Shown piece by piece: positions 54,184 to 62,622 of a stretch of DNA of 64,000 nucleotides. Where the stretch lies: assembly GCF_000518805.1 (NCBI RefSeq), contig NZ_JAEH01000035.1, positions 1-64,000 on the forward strand, given 5' to 3'. This DNA is from Shewanella waksmanii ATCC BAA-643. GTDB taxonomy: Bacteria > Pseudomonadota > Gammaproteobacteria > Enterobacterales > Shewanellaceae. Under the pieces are notes generated by a model, which searched no databases, was not told the DNA's origin, and worked only from the letters and a program-made list of their open reading frames with translations. The number at the start of each line of letters is the position of its first letter. The stretch's first letter is position 1. Both the position numbers and the translations under genes were made by a program.

Positions 54184-54312
54184 TTAACGTATCGCTAAGT
54201 AAAATAAGGGGCGTGGGAGAAGCGGTTTATAAAAAACAGATGGGCGAGCGAATATCAATGAGTTGCTGTCCTTCTCCACGCCGCACATACTAGGAGGGTA
54301 ATCAATTTCCAT
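54184..54312 (-). CDS. Leader ORF upstream of mgtE (MgtL-like)
   Basis: This 42-codon frame lies in the mgtE leader and starts MEIDYPPSMCGVEKD. It has an excellent ribosome-binding site (AGGAGA, 6 bases before the ATG) and ends 27 bases before the mgtE start. Its opening codons alternate acidic residues and prolines. So do those of the MgtL leader of Salmonella and E. coli mgtA, whose translation becomes unstable at low Mg2+. Further prolines lie at residues 24, 30, 33 and 35. I infer a Mg2+-sensing regulatory peptide; the peptide itself resembles no protein I know. Confidence 0.6.
   Translation of the reverse strand: MEIDYPPSMCGVEKDSNSLIFARPSVFYKPLLPRPLFYLAIR
54210..54282 (-). promoter_or_regulatory. 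Strong stem within the mgtE leader ORF
   Basis: GGCGTGGAGAAG (54271-54282, codons 11-14) can pair with CTTCTCCCACGCC (54210-54222, codons 31-35) through 12 base pairs and one bulge. A ribosome lost in the first codons would leave both arms free to pair. A ribosome translating onward would cover them. Codons 6-7 (CCTCC, 54293-54297) also complement the mgtE ribosome-binding site GGAGG. Confidence 0.6.
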
Positions 54313-54386
54313 GTTTATCTCCTGATGTAGGGGTGAATGAAAAGGCACAAGTCACCTATGGGCGAGTGAGTACCAACTAAAGATTT

Positions 54387-54428
54387 TGAATAAGCTTTGT
54401 TTTTGAACGAGCTTTTTGCTGAATGAGC
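54387..54428 (-). repeat. Three 9-bp direct repeats in the mgtE leader
   Basis: GCTCATTCA, GCTCGTTCA and GCTTATTCA follow one another at 16-17 base intervals, near the predicted 5' end of the mgtE transcript. Function unknown. Confidence 0.5.
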
Positions 54429-54444
54429 TCAGTTATCGCCGCGC

Positions 54445-54472
54445 ATTATAGGTGGGCATATGGGCAAGTCAA
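54445..54472 (-). promoter_or_regulatory. Sigma-70 promoter of mgtE
   Basis: TTGACT (-35, 54467-54472) and TATAAT (-10, 54445-54450) are spaced by 16 bases. The predicted start near 54438 gives a leader of about 280 bases before mgtE. The remaining upstream sequence to 54619 shows only the repeat at 54566-54603. Confidence 0.75.
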
Positions 54473-54565
54473 TTAACAGACTAAATAATCTTGAAAAATA
54501 ATAGTTTGACTACAGGCAGAACACCTTGTGCAAACATCAATGCCAGATGTATTAACACTTTAATC

Positions 54566-54603
54566 GAACTGTCACAGCCAGTCATGAACGACTGCAACAG
54601 TTC
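54566..54603. repeat. Nested inverted repeats between mgtE and the M14-like gene
   Basis: GAACTGT/ACAGTTC encloses CAGTC/GACTG. It lies 17 bases past the M14-like stop. The A run follows on the wrong side for a minus-strand terminator. Confidence 0.4.
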
Positions 54604-54619
54604 AAAAAACAAGATTAAA

Positions 54620-55555
54620 CTAGCCTAGCTGATGCTGGCTAATCATATAATCAAGTCCAGATGTAATGGCAGTAACTTGAGCAGCAACACAGTTTTCATC
54701 ATCAACTAGCGGGCTGTCTGGGTAGACTTCAGTAGTGGTATTGTACTGAGCATCAGAAAACCCGGTACAGAGGCTCAGCGCTTTAGTGGCGTAATTAATC
54801 ACCCCAAACTGACTGACGTCGACACCAATCAACTTGTCATTGTCATCAGCTGGCGCAATATGGGTGACATGTGATACCGCCTTGATAATGGCCTGTTGAA
54901 AATCGTCACAGGGATTTTCGCTATCACCCACTAAATAAAAACCATCGGGTATGTTCCAATTGGTATGCGCTACCGCATCCCTCGCGGCTAACGCTGGGCG
55001 AAACTCGCTATTATCGGTGTCAGTGGTTTCATGCAGGTCAATATGGGCAATCAAATCAATCCCCAAACTGGCAACCATGGCCATCAAAGCTGCTGACTCT
55101 GGCGCGGGACTATTAACCATAAAAGAGCGATTAGGATCAACGGCATTGGGGTTCCAACGATTGATGGTCTCGTAACCCCAAGGGCTGACACAAGGCGCCA
55201 CTACAAAATTAAACTGTGGATAATGGGCAATTTGAGTTTCTAGAAAACGAATCGCTCCTTGTACGCCGCTTGTCTCATACCCGTGTACGCCCCCGGTGAC
55301 TAACACAGTAGGTTTAGCTTGATCCCAAACCCGATTTTTAACCACAAACAGTGGGTAATTGCGTTCATTGTAAGGCAACTCTCCATACTGACTAACAACC
55401 AAGCTATCGGGCAGTACGTCAAGCTTCGCCACAACTTCTTGCTGATAACTGCGCTTAATGCTTTGTTTACTTAGCCATAATGTACGTTCATCCTTGCCCC
55501 ATTTCTGCCCTACGCTACCAATCCCATAGGCTGAGCTTTGCTTGTCTGTCGTCAT
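54620..55555 (-). CDS. M14-family metallocarboxypeptidase-like deacylase (AstE/AspA type)
   Basis: The 311-residue enzyme belongs to the M14 zinc carboxypeptidase/aspartoacylase group. Zinc ligands appear in VLVTGGVHGYETSGVQGAI (HxxE) and a later HIDLHET histidine; NRWNPNAVDPNRSF is typical. Family members remove acyl groups or C-terminal residues; the substrate here is unknown. I start at MTTDKQSS (55555), 6 bases after AAAGGA. It follows an NtrC-type regulator gene by 89 bases; no shared operon is evident. Confidence 0.82.
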   Translation of the reverse strand: MTTDKQSSAYGIGSVGQKWGKDERTLWLSKQSIKRSYQQEVVAKLDVLPDSLVVSQYGELPYNERNYPLFVVKNRVWDQAKPTVLVTGGVHGYETSGVQGAIRFLETQIAHYPQFNFVVAPCVSPWGYETINRWNPNAVDPNRSFMVNSPAPESAALMAMVASLGIDLIAHIDLHETTDTDNSEFRPALAARDAVAHTNWNIPDGFYLVGDSENPCDDFQQAIIKAVSHVTHIAPADDNDKLIGVDVSQFGVINYATKALSLCTGFSDAQYNTTTEVYPDSPLVDDENCVAAQVTAITSGLDYMISQHQLG

Positions 55556-55644
55556 GCTGATCCTTTTAATTACTATTTTTACAGGCAGCGTAAGAAAAGC
55601 CTCAGGTATTTGCAATGCAAATTTACTCAAGTATTAGTGCTACG

Positions 55645-57000
55645 CTATACCAATTGGTGTTTTTCTAAACGATATAAAAAGGCTTTGTAGCTTAGCCCTA
55701 GCAATTTCGCCGCTTTAGTCCGGTTGCCATCATGCCTGTCCATCGCTTGCTGTAGGCAATGCTTCTCAAAGTTTTCCCACTCAATGCCCTCATCAGGTAA
55801 CACAAATTGCGACTGACTGATAGCCGGAGCACAACTATTGAGCTCGGCAATCATCTCCTGTTCATCGGCGAGTAACACAAAACGCTCGATGCGATTAGCC
55901 AATTCTCGGACATTTCCTGGCCATGGGTGATCTAACAGGACTTTTAATGTTTTCGCTGTCAGCTTAGGCGCTGTAACGCCGTATTGTTTTGCGTGTAAGC
56001 AAAGGAAGTGTTCAACAAGCCGACCGATATCTTCACGGCGCTGACGCAATGCAGGCATGTGAATCGGCACCACATTGAGCCGATAATACAAATCTTCACG
56101 AAAACGCCCCGCCGCAACTTCAGCCTGTAAGTCTCGATGAGTTGCGGCAATCACCCGCACGTCGAGTGTCATTTCAGTATTTTGCCCAATGCGAGATACA
56201 ACGCCTTCTTGTAAAAAGCGTAATAGCTTAGTTTGTTGCAGTAACGGCAGCTCACCAATTTCGTCCAGAAACAAGGTGCCGCCGTCAGCGGCTTCTAATT
56301 TACCGATTTTTAGCGTGTTAGCGCCGGTGTAGGCACCTTTTTCAGCGCCAAATAATTCAGCTTCAGCTAACGACTCTGGAATTGCGCCGCAATTAATAGT
56401 GACAAAGGGTTTATTGTGGCGGTCTGATAACTGATACAAGGCTCTGGCGGCTAACTCTTTGCCTGTACCGCTCTCACCACCAATGAGCACGGTGGCGTCG
56501 GTTGCACTGATGCGCTGGACCCGGGTATAAACTTTTTGCATACACGGCGCTTTACCCACTAAGCCAACCAGTTGTTGCTGCTCTGCCAGCGCTGAGGTTA
56601 ACTGCCGGTTTTGCTGCTTTAACTGGGTAGATTTAGCCACTTTATCGATGGCTAACAGTAACGTCTGTCTTTGATAAGGCTTGGCCAAGTAATCATCTGC
56701 GCCAGCTTGCATTGCATCAACAGCATGGGTAATCGTGCCGTATGCTGTAGCAATAATAAAACCGATATCAGGGTAGTGAGTGCGTACATAACGCAGTAAA
56801 TCCATCCCCGTAAGTTGACCGAGCTTCCAATCGGAAAATATCAAATCCGGCGTTTGCTGCTTTAAACTGACAATCGCATCTTCGACACTGGCTGCACTCG
56901 TCACCCTGTGTTCCTGTGCTGCTAACATCTGCACAATCAGTTTACGTTGTGCCGGTTCATCCTCCACCACTAAGATGGATATCGGACTATTTTGAGTCAT
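55645..57000 (-). CDS. Sigma-54-dependent response regulator (NtrC family)
   Basis: The 451-residue regulator has a receiver domain (1-120; phospho-acceptor Asp in [10 protein letters not shown], about residue 57). The AAA+ domain (about 145-380) contains Walker [10 protein letters not shown], the sigma-54 contact loop GAYTGA (a variant of GAFTGA) and [14 protein letters not shown] Fis-type helix-turn-helix ends the protein ([20 protein letters not shown]). It should activate sigma-54 promoters on phosphorylation. The histidine kinase gene precedes it by 12 bases. A candidate sigma-54 promoter lies on the far side of the kinase gene, upstream of 59066. Confidence 0.93.
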   Translation of the reverse strand: MTQNSPISILVVEDEPAQRKLIVQMLAAQEHRVTSAASVEDAIVSLKQQTPDLIFSDWKLGQLTGMDLLRYVRTHYPDIGFIIATAYGTITHAVDAMQAGADDYLAKPYQRQTLLLAIDKVAKSTQLKQQNRQLTSALAEQQQLVGLVGKAPCMQKVYTRVQRISATDATVLIGGESGTGKELAARALYQLSDRHNKPFVTINCGAIPESLAEAELFGAEKGAYTGANTLKIGKLEAADGGTLFLDEIGELPLLQQTKLLRFLQEGVVSRIGQNTEMTLDVRVIAATHRDLQAEVAAGRFREDLYYRLNVVPIHMPALRQRREDIGRLVEHFLCLHAKQYGVTAPKLTAKTLKVLLDHPWPGNVRELANRIERFVLLADEQEMIAELNSCAPAISQSQFVLPDEGIEWENFEKHCLQQAMDRHDGNRTKAAKLLGLSYKAFLYRLEKHQLV

Positions 57001-57012
57001 GCCTACTTCCTT

Positions 57013-58617
57013 TTAAGATGCTGTGATTGCGCGAGCAAAAGTAATTGTGGCTAGCGTACCGCCACCTTCATTGTCTCGGTAATCGATGCTGCCGCCATAA
57101 TGACCTCGTAGCAGCCGTTGAGCAATGTATAGCCCCATCCCTGACCCTTCTGCTTTAGAGGTAACATGAGGCTGAAATAGCTTTTGCTTGATAGCTTGGT
57201 CGATCCCCTGGCCTGTATCTCTAACTTGAATGACTTGAAACTGTGCTGACTGGGATAGCGTTACAGTCACCGACCCTTTCTCTTCAGTTGCTTCAACTGC
57301 ATTAATCAACACTGCATGGATGATACTACGTAGCTCGGCTTCGGCACCTAAAATGGGCGACAATGTTTGCTCACTTTGTTGATCAAACTCGATATCAGGT
57401 TTAATGCCGCTAACAGCAAGTTCAAGCATAATATCTTGCACGATTGCACCTAGCGGTACCGGCGTGTCACGCCTAATTTCACTACTCGATAATGTGAGTA
57501 GTGACTGGATACTCTTATCCATTAGACTAATTTTCTGTTGGATTTGTACCAGCATCTGCTGTGATTCGTCCGCATTATTGGCATGAGATGCAGCCTCGGA
57601 TAGCAAGCCCACTGTATGCAGCGGATTACGTAAACTATGTGCAATACCTCTGGTGACTTCGCCAAGCTCAGCAAGCTGCTTCTGCTCGGCCATCTGTTGC
57701 TCTTTATTACTTAAATCCGCCAGCTTAGTGCTCATTTTATTGAAACCATGCAAAATAGATTTAAGTTCTTTAACCCCCTGCTCTTTGACTTGAAACCCAA
57801 GCTTTCCTTGCCCAAGCTTCTGATGCCCTTGTGCCAATTTACTTAGCGGCGCACTAATATAATGGCTTAGAAAGTACACCATAATGAGTGCCAACACCGA
57901 GGTGATACCAATCATCAACAGGGTAATATTAGTTAGCTTGTTTAACTGCTCTGTTGCGCCGCTGTTGGGGACAGAAATAGCACGGGTGACATTAATCTGG
58001 TGAGATGTAGGCGAGTCAGGCAGCTTGATAATTTCCACGTTGCCGTTTTCCAACCACGATTGGGTATCGAGGTGAACCTCGCTAACCGCTTGGTTGAGTT
58101 TCGCCTGATAGTTGGCTGCTGCTTGGCGTTTTGCTTGCACAATCCGTAATTGTTGGTCTTTTATCAGCTCTTTTTCATAAACTTCGATCTGCCGTAAATG
58201 TTGCTTGAGCCGCTGCTCTTTATCCACAAGTTGCTGCTTAACAGCTTTATCTTCCTGCACTGAGCGAGCAGTTTGCCTTTGGATCTCTAACGCAGCAATT
58301 TCTCTGCTAATATCACCGACTTCTCGGCCTATCTCAGCAATTTCCATATCAAAGTCTTGATGTAACTCTTCCATCTCTTGATGTATCTGCTCTTCAACCT
58401 GCTGCTCATCAAATTCATCAAACTCAACCACCAGCTCTTGCTCACTGGCAATACTATTAATCAGGACTCGCACTAGGTCCTTAGACAGTGCTTCCGAACT
58501 ACTACTTAGTTCTGCCTGCAACTGTGCCTTAAAGTAATGGGTTACAAAAAGCTGACTTACCGCTAAAACAATAATTAGCGTACCAAACAATATGAAAAGA
58601 TAACGTTTTATCGACAT
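57013..58617 (-). CDS. Sensor histidine kinase with long periplasmic coiled coil
   Basis: The 534-residue kinase has two membrane helices (about 7-28 and 231-253). Between them lies a periplasmic domain of about 200 residues, mostly charged coiled coil (EEQIHQEMEELHQDFDMEIA, then QRLKQHLRQIEVYEKELIKD). HAMP (254-306), HisKA with the phospho-accepting His in GIAHSLRNPLHTVG (about 330) and HATPase (AVEATEEKG, VRDTGQGID, GMGLYIAQRLL) follow. It is the partner of the NtrC-type regulator. The coiled-coil sensor might pair with the coiled-coil periplasmic protein encoded divergently. Confidence 0.92.
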   Translation of the reverse strand: MSIKRYLFILFGTLIIVLAVSQLFVTHYFKAQLQAELSSSSEALSKDLVRVLINSIASEQELVVEFDEFDEQQVEEQIHQEMEELHQDFDMEIAEIGREVGDISREIAALEIQRQTARSVQEDKAVKQQLVDKEQRLKQHLRQIEVYEKELIKDQQLRIVQAKRQAAANYQAKLNQAVSEVHLDTQSWLENGNVEIIKLPDSPTSHQINVTRAISVPNSGATEQLNKLTNITLLMIGITSVLALIMVYFLSHYISAPLSKLAQGHQKLGQGKLGFQVKEQGVKELKSILHGFNKMSTKLADLSNKEQQMAEQKQLAELGEVTRGIAHSLRNPLHTVGLLSEAASHANNADESQQMLVQIQQKISLMDKSIQSLLTLSSSEIRRDTPVPLGAIVQDIMLELAVSGIKPDIEFDQQSEQTLSPILGAEAELRSIIHAVLINAVEATEEKGSVTVTLSQSAQFQVIQVRDTGQGIDQAIKQKLFQPHVTSKAEGSGMGLYIAQRLLRGHYGGSIDYRDNEGGGTLATITFARAITAS

Positions 58618-58901
58618 AGCACTCTCTGTTAACCCGCAAAAATCAATTTAATCTTAAACCGCACACCGAAATCATGAGATCACAACTAGCATTTGCCCCA
58701 ACCACAGACTTATTTAAGGCAATTCACCGGAACGCGCCAAACGTCATTTAGCTAAAAGGCCGGCAATTGACAACTTAAACTATTCATTAACAAGAAACAT
58801 ACCAGATCCAGAACGCTAGCAAATCAGTACCTTACACTTAGCTAGCCACCAAGTTATTTCCCCATATCAGGAATACCTAACCTGATTTGCGACAATACTC
58901 A

Positions 58902-58916
58902 GCGCTTCTATAGCGC
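58902..58916. promoter_or_regulatory. Possible activator site (inverted repeat) upstream of the sigma-54 promoter
   Basis: GCGCT-N5-AGCGC is a short perfect inverted repeat centred about 87 bases upstream of the predicted start site. NtrC-type activators usually bind at such a distance. Confidence 0.35.
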
Positions 58917-58969
58917 AAGCAACAGCCAGAATTAAAACAAGCACCTGTTTTAAAAGAAAAATATAACAT

Positions 58970-58985
58970 TGGCATGGGTTTCGCT
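58970..58985 (+). promoter_or_regulatory. Candidate sigma-54 promoter
   Basis: TGGCAT-N5-TCGCT matches the -24/-12 consensus (TGGCAC-N5-TTGCA or TTGCT) in nine of eleven positions, with the invariant GG and GC at correct spacing. It precedes the gene at 59066 and lies next to a sigma-54 activator system. Confidence 0.55.
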
Positions 58986-59065
58986 GTAACAAGATAGCGC
59001 CGATAGGTCATTACCTTCGGCCAATGATAAGACGACACATGAATAACTTTTGATAAGGACGCCCT

Positions 59066-59824
59066 ATGAAACTCAGCCATCTTTTGACATTAACAAGCCT
59101 AATGTTTAGCGGTATTGTTGCCCATAACTTACATGCTGCTCCAACCCAATTACAACAAGCACATACCCAAAAAACCATTAGCACTGAGATCCATCAAGAT
59201 GAAAATGAACTCACCAATGTTAAAATCAATATTGATGGCGAATCACAACAGTACACCTTCACACCGGCAGAGATACAAGATACTGAGGGCTTAAAACAGA
59301 AACTTGCTGACCTCGATGAAAAACAGCGCAAAGCGCTTATAGCAACCTTACAGTCTGCGCCCCATCGTGGACAGTACAAGCACATTATTACTGCACCAAC
59401 ATTAACACCAGAAATGAAGCTCAAGCTACGCGATTTAAAACAGCAAATGGCTGATAAAGAAGCCAAAATGGCGGTCATCGTTAAGCGCTTCGAGTCAGAT
59501 GCACAAGCAATGGAAAGCCAAAGTGCAGCGATGGAAGCTAAAGCGCGAGAAATTGAAGTCTACTTTGAGCAACATGGTGACCAATTACACCAACAAATAG
59601 AAGTGATATCCGATGAAATGGTCGAACTTGCTGAGCAAATTGTTGAAATAGAAGTCGGCGATCTTGATATCGATATCCAAGACCTCACGGCAGACAAAGT
59701 ATTGGTCTATCACAGTGATAAACATCAAATCGATAAACAACAGTTGTTAGACATCATTTCACACGCCGACATTTCCGATGCCCAAAAACAGCAGATCCAG
59801 CAACTGTTAGACAGCGATGACTAA
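59066..59824 (+). CDS. Periplasmic coiled-coil protein of unknown function
   Basis: The 252-residue protein has a signal peptide (about 1-25, LHAA site). A central coiled coil (about 120-195) contains KLRDLKQQMADKEAKMAVIV and MESQSAAMEAKAREIEVYFE. The C-terminal part is acidic (EIEVGDLDIDIQDL). No catalytic motif is visible. AAGGA precedes the ATG. It is divergent from the NtrC-type two-component operon and has a candidate sigma-54 promoter, so I predict it is a target and possibly a ligand of that system, for example an envelope-stress partner. Confidence 0.75.
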   Translation: MKLSHLLTLTSLMFSGIVAHNLHAAPTQLQQAHTQKTISTEIHQDENELTNVKINIDGESQQYTFTPAEIQDTEGLKQKLADLDEKQRKALIATLQSAPHRGQYKHIITAPTLTPEMKLKLRDLKQQMADKEAKMAVIVKRFESDAQAMESQSAAMEAKAREIEVYFEQHGDQLHQQIEVISDEMVELAEQIVEIEVGDLDIDIQDLTADKVLVYHSDKHQIDKQQLLDIISHADISDAQKQQIQQLLDSDD

Positions 59825-60002
59825 GAGCTGGCCAACTCGCAATCAGCCGCCTTACTGGTGGACTGATTGCGTAAACTCTGCACTCAAGTTCAAATAAATA
59901 CAGAAAACCTGACAGAATTTTCCTAAGTTGTGAACACACCTATAGTATGCACCTTTGAAATTGCAGTAAGCTCTATGCACTAATTTTCTGGGGGGAATGA
60001 TT

Positions 60003-60353
60003 ATGTGGTGGCGCACACTCATCGTATTTTTAGCTTTTGTATTAATTGGCGCACATTTTATGCGTTTTGGCCAAAACCTGATTGCTGCATCCTTTGCACT
60101 AGCACCCATATTACTATTAATTAAGCATCCTTTTATCAACCATTTATTAAGTGCAACCTTAGTCATTTGTGCAATATTGGTTTGGGGACTGAGTGGCTAT
60201 GATTATGTACAAATGCGCATAGCGATGGATGCCCCTTGGCTAAGGCTTGCCGCAATAATGAGCGCTGTAGCACTGTTTACCCTAAGCGCTGCCTTTTGTT
60301 CGCAGGGTATTGCCAAACTACGTTTACTACGCTCAAAAAGCCAATTTCACTAG
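60003..60353 (+). CDS. Small integral membrane protein
   Basis: The 116-residue protein has four predicted transmembrane helices and a basic C-terminal tail (KLRLLRSKSQFH). I start at 60003, where GGGGGA is 7 bases upstream; the ATG at 59997 is too close to it. I do not recognise a family. It lies between the coiled-coil gene and phoPQ with its own spacing of about 250 bases before phoP. Confidence 0.65.
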   Translation: MWWRTLIVFLAFVLIGAHFMRFGQNLIAASFALAPILLLIKHPFINHLLSATLVICAILVWGLSGYDYVQMRIAMDAPWLRLAAIMSAVALFTLSAAFCSQGIAKLRLLRSKSQFH

Positions 60354-60393
60354 TGCTGCCAAGCACAGCGCGCTAGGTTAGATTCAAATTAAA

Positions 60394-60417
60394 CAGGCAG
60401 CGCTGAGACGCTGCCTG
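60394..60417. terminator. GC-rich hairpin after the small membrane protein gene
   Basis: CAGGCAGCG and CGCTGCCTG pair perfectly around a 6-base loop. There is no downstream T run on the plus strand; on the minus strand a TTTAATTT follows. Confidence 0.45.
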
Positions 60418-60495
60418 AGTGATACCACTGTTTACCATTACAATTGCAACGCAATTTATTCGACGATTTAGCTTTTTACTCAAGTGATTCAGCCA

Positions 60496-60512
60496 AGATT
60501 AAGTTTTGTTTA
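60496..60512 (+). promoter_or_regulatory. Possible PhoP box upstream of phoP
   Basis: AGATTA-N5-TGTTTA resembles the direct repeat (T/G)GTTTA-N5-(T/G)GTTTA. The second half is perfect and the first matches in four of six bases. It would fit autoregulation of phoPQ. Confidence 0.35.
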
Positions 60513-60601
60513 GCTACACTTTTCACATCAAACAAACTGATGTTAGTTGGCAACGTTTCGATAACTAGCTAAACTGAACAAAATAATTTTGTAGGCAATA
60601 A

Positions 60602-61279
60602 ATGATGAGAATTCTGGTAGTTGAAGACGATCCTATCCTTTCACACCACTTAAAAGTGCAGCTCAGTGAATTAGGCAATCAAGTTCAGGTTGCACTGACC
60701 GCAAAAGAAGGGTTCTATCAAGCTACCAATTACCCTATTGATATCGCAATTGTCGATTTGGGTCTGCCTGACGAAGATGGCATTAGTTTGATCCAAAATC
60801 TCAGAAACGAAGGCCTCAAAGCGCCGATTCTCATTCTTACTGCACGTGTTAACTGGCAAGACAAAGTTGAAGGCCTCAATGCCGGCGCCGATGACTACCT
60901 AGTTAAGCCTTTCCAAAAAGAGGAATTAGTCGCTAGGCTTGATGCCTTAGTGAGGCGTAGCGCCGGATTTGTTAAACCACAAATCACCAGCGGCCCATTA
61001 GAGCTCGACCTTGCAGCGAAGCAAGTGTCTCTCGATGGACAACCCATGGAAGTCACAGCGTTTGAATACTTAATATTGGAATACCTGATGCGTCACTGCC
61101 ATGAAGTCGTCGCTAAACAACGCTTACTTGATGTCATTTATGGCGATAAAGAGGGTGACCCCAATACCATTGAGGTAATGGTGAGTCGCTTACGTAAAAA
61201 GCTCACTAAAGGTGGCCTAGAAAACCCAATTGCCACTATTCGTGGTCAGGGCTATAAATTCAACCTGCCATGCAATTAA
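60602..61279 (+). CDS. phoP: Response regulator PhoP
   Basis: The 225-residue OmpR-type regulator has a receiver domain (phospho-acceptor in IAIVDLGLPDEDG, about Asp52) and a winged-helix DNA-binding domain (NTIEVMVSRLRKKL, then IRGQGYKF). Long stretches match enterobacterial PhoP, such as SHHLKVQL and RVNWQDKVE-like, then AGADDYLVKPF. PhoP controls Mg2+ homeostasis and envelope modification when PhoQ is active. phoQ overlaps its end by ten bases. The first two codons are both ATG. Confidence 0.88.
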   Translation: MMRILVVEDDPILSHHLKVQLSELGNQVQVALTAKEGFYQATNYPIDIAIVDLGLPDEDGISLIQNLRNEGLKAPILILTARVNWQDKVEGLNAGADDYLVKPFQKEELVARLDALVRRSAGFVKPQITSGPLELDLAAKQVSLDGQPMEVTAFEYLILEYLMRHCHEVVAKQRLLDVIYGDKEGDPNTIEVMVSRLRKKLTKGGLENPIATIRGQGYKFNLPCN

Positions 61280-62622
61280 AATTTCTTAAACCTAAGAAAC
61301 GTCTGCTCACGCGGATGTTTCTCACCTCACTATCTATCATAGCCCTAGTCGGCTTTGGTCTAGCATGGCTAGTAAATATCCTACATGCGCAAAACAATTA
61401 TAACGAAGAAACCGCCCAGCTAATTGCGGAAATCCCCAAAGTTGCTGCAGAGCTACGTGAACACGATCTGATCCCAGATACCAGCTCATGGCTTGATGAT
61501 AACAACACTGAAGAGAAATACGTTATTGCCAGTTGTGACGATAACTTCAAGCAGGTATGGACATCTTCTTTAGCAGTCGACAAAGGCTTATTTGATACTT
61601 GTGAGCGCTTTGATGCAATCCGCAATGATTCGCCGCCCTACTACCTCAACCTCGCGGATGACCGCGGCTACTTTGTTTACCTTTTAGCGGTGGAGATTGC
61701 CCATAATCAATATAACTTGTTGGTGATGAAAGACGCTGAGAAGCTCGAAAAAGAGCTCGACAAATTCAGCCGCTTGACCTACATCCGTTTAGCAATGGTA
61801 CTCGCATTAGCGTTAGTGTTATTGATCAGTGCCGGTTATTGGGGAATGCGACCGCTCAACCGGATGCGCAACGAATTAGAAAACGTCAGTAGTGGCAAGA
61901 CTAAAGCCTTGTCGGAAAACTATCCAGTTGAGTTAGAAGGTGTAACCCAAGCTTTAAACCAGCTGTTAGTACAATCAAGTGCGCAGCAGCAACGCTACCA
62001 AAATGCCATGAACGATTTGGCCCACAGCTTAAAAACCCGGTTAGCCGCTGTCCACGCGTTAACCGATGACAATGAGCTGAGCCGTCAAGCATCAAACGAG
62101 AAGATCATGGAGCAGGTGAGTCAAATGGATCAGCTGGTCAAATATCAACTCAAACGTGCCATGCTAGGTCGTAAAGGACTCAAGCAAGAACAAACGTTAG
62201 TGGCACCACTTATTGAGCAATTGTCGTCGATGTTGTTTAAGGTTTACCGTGACAAAACCGTCGAGTTTAGTGCCAACATCCCTAAGGAGCATGTGTTCCC
62301 TGGAGACAAAGGTGACTTAATGGAGTTATGTGGCAACCTGATGGAAAACGCATTTAAGATGTGTATCAGTCAAGTGCGTGTCAGCGCCACATACAATGAT
62401 CATGGTGAGTTTGAGCTTATTGTTGAAGATGACGGTCCTGGCGTCGATGAAAGTATCCGCCAAAAAATCATCGAACGTGGGGTGAGAGCCGACACACAAA
62501 AAGCCGGTCAAGGTATTGGCCTTGCGGTATGTAACGAAATAGTCTCTAGCTACAATGGCAAATTGATTATTGGCACCTCAAAATTAGAAGGTGCCTCATT
62601 CAAAATAACTATCCCTATTTAG
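61270..62622 (+). CDS. phoQ: Sensor histidine kinase PhoQ
   Basis: The 450-residue kinase has two membrane helices (about 15-37 and 175-197), and a PAS-like periplasmic domain lies between. HAMP follows, then HisKA with DLAHSLKTRLAAVHAL (His at about 260), and HATPase: GNLMENAFKMC, VEDDGPGVDES and GQGIGLAVCNEIV. The acidic periplasmic patch of enterobacterial PhoQ is less obvious but acidic segments occur (DLIPDTSSWLDDNNTEEK). Divalent-cation sensing is inferred from PhoP identity and synteny. It converges on the dioxygenase gene and overlaps it by 8 bases. Confidence 0.87.
   Translation: MQLKFLKPKKRLLTRMFLTSLSIIALVGFGLAWLVNILHAQNNYNEETAQLIAEIPKVAAELREHDLIPDTSSWLDDNNTEEKYVIASCDDNFKQVWTSSLAVDKGLFDTCERFDAIRNDSPPYYLNLADDRGYFVYLLAVEIAHNQYNLLVMKDAEKLEKELDKFSRLTYIRLAMVLALALVLLISAGYWGMRPLNRMRNELENVSSGKTKALSENYPVELEGVTQALNQLLVQSSAQQQRYQNAMNDLAHSLKTRLAAVHALTDDNELSRQASNEKIMEQVSQMDQLVKYQLKRAMLGRKGLKQEQTLVAPLIEQLSSMLFKVYRDKTVEFSANIPKEHVFPGDKGDLMELCGNLMENAFKMCISQVRVSATYNDHGEFELIVEDDGPGVDESIRQKIIERGVRADTQKAGQGIGLAVCNEIVSSYNGKLIIGTSKLEGASFKITIPI

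Larger units (their letters stand above)
58618..59065. other. Intergenic region between the histidine kinase and the coiled-coil protein genes
   Basis: It holds a candidate sigma-54 promoter (58970-58985) and a short inverted repeat (58902-58916) in enhancer position. The left 250 bases are featureless to me. Confidence 0.5.

Noticed and set aside
54157..54440. M-box Mg2+ riboswitch in the mgtE leader
   Set aside because: I could not find the conserved M-box loops; the leader ORF with stem explains the visible structure better.
54440..54500. PhoP box at the mgtE promoter
   Set aside because: TATTTA is present near the -35, but the second hexamer at the required spacing does not match.
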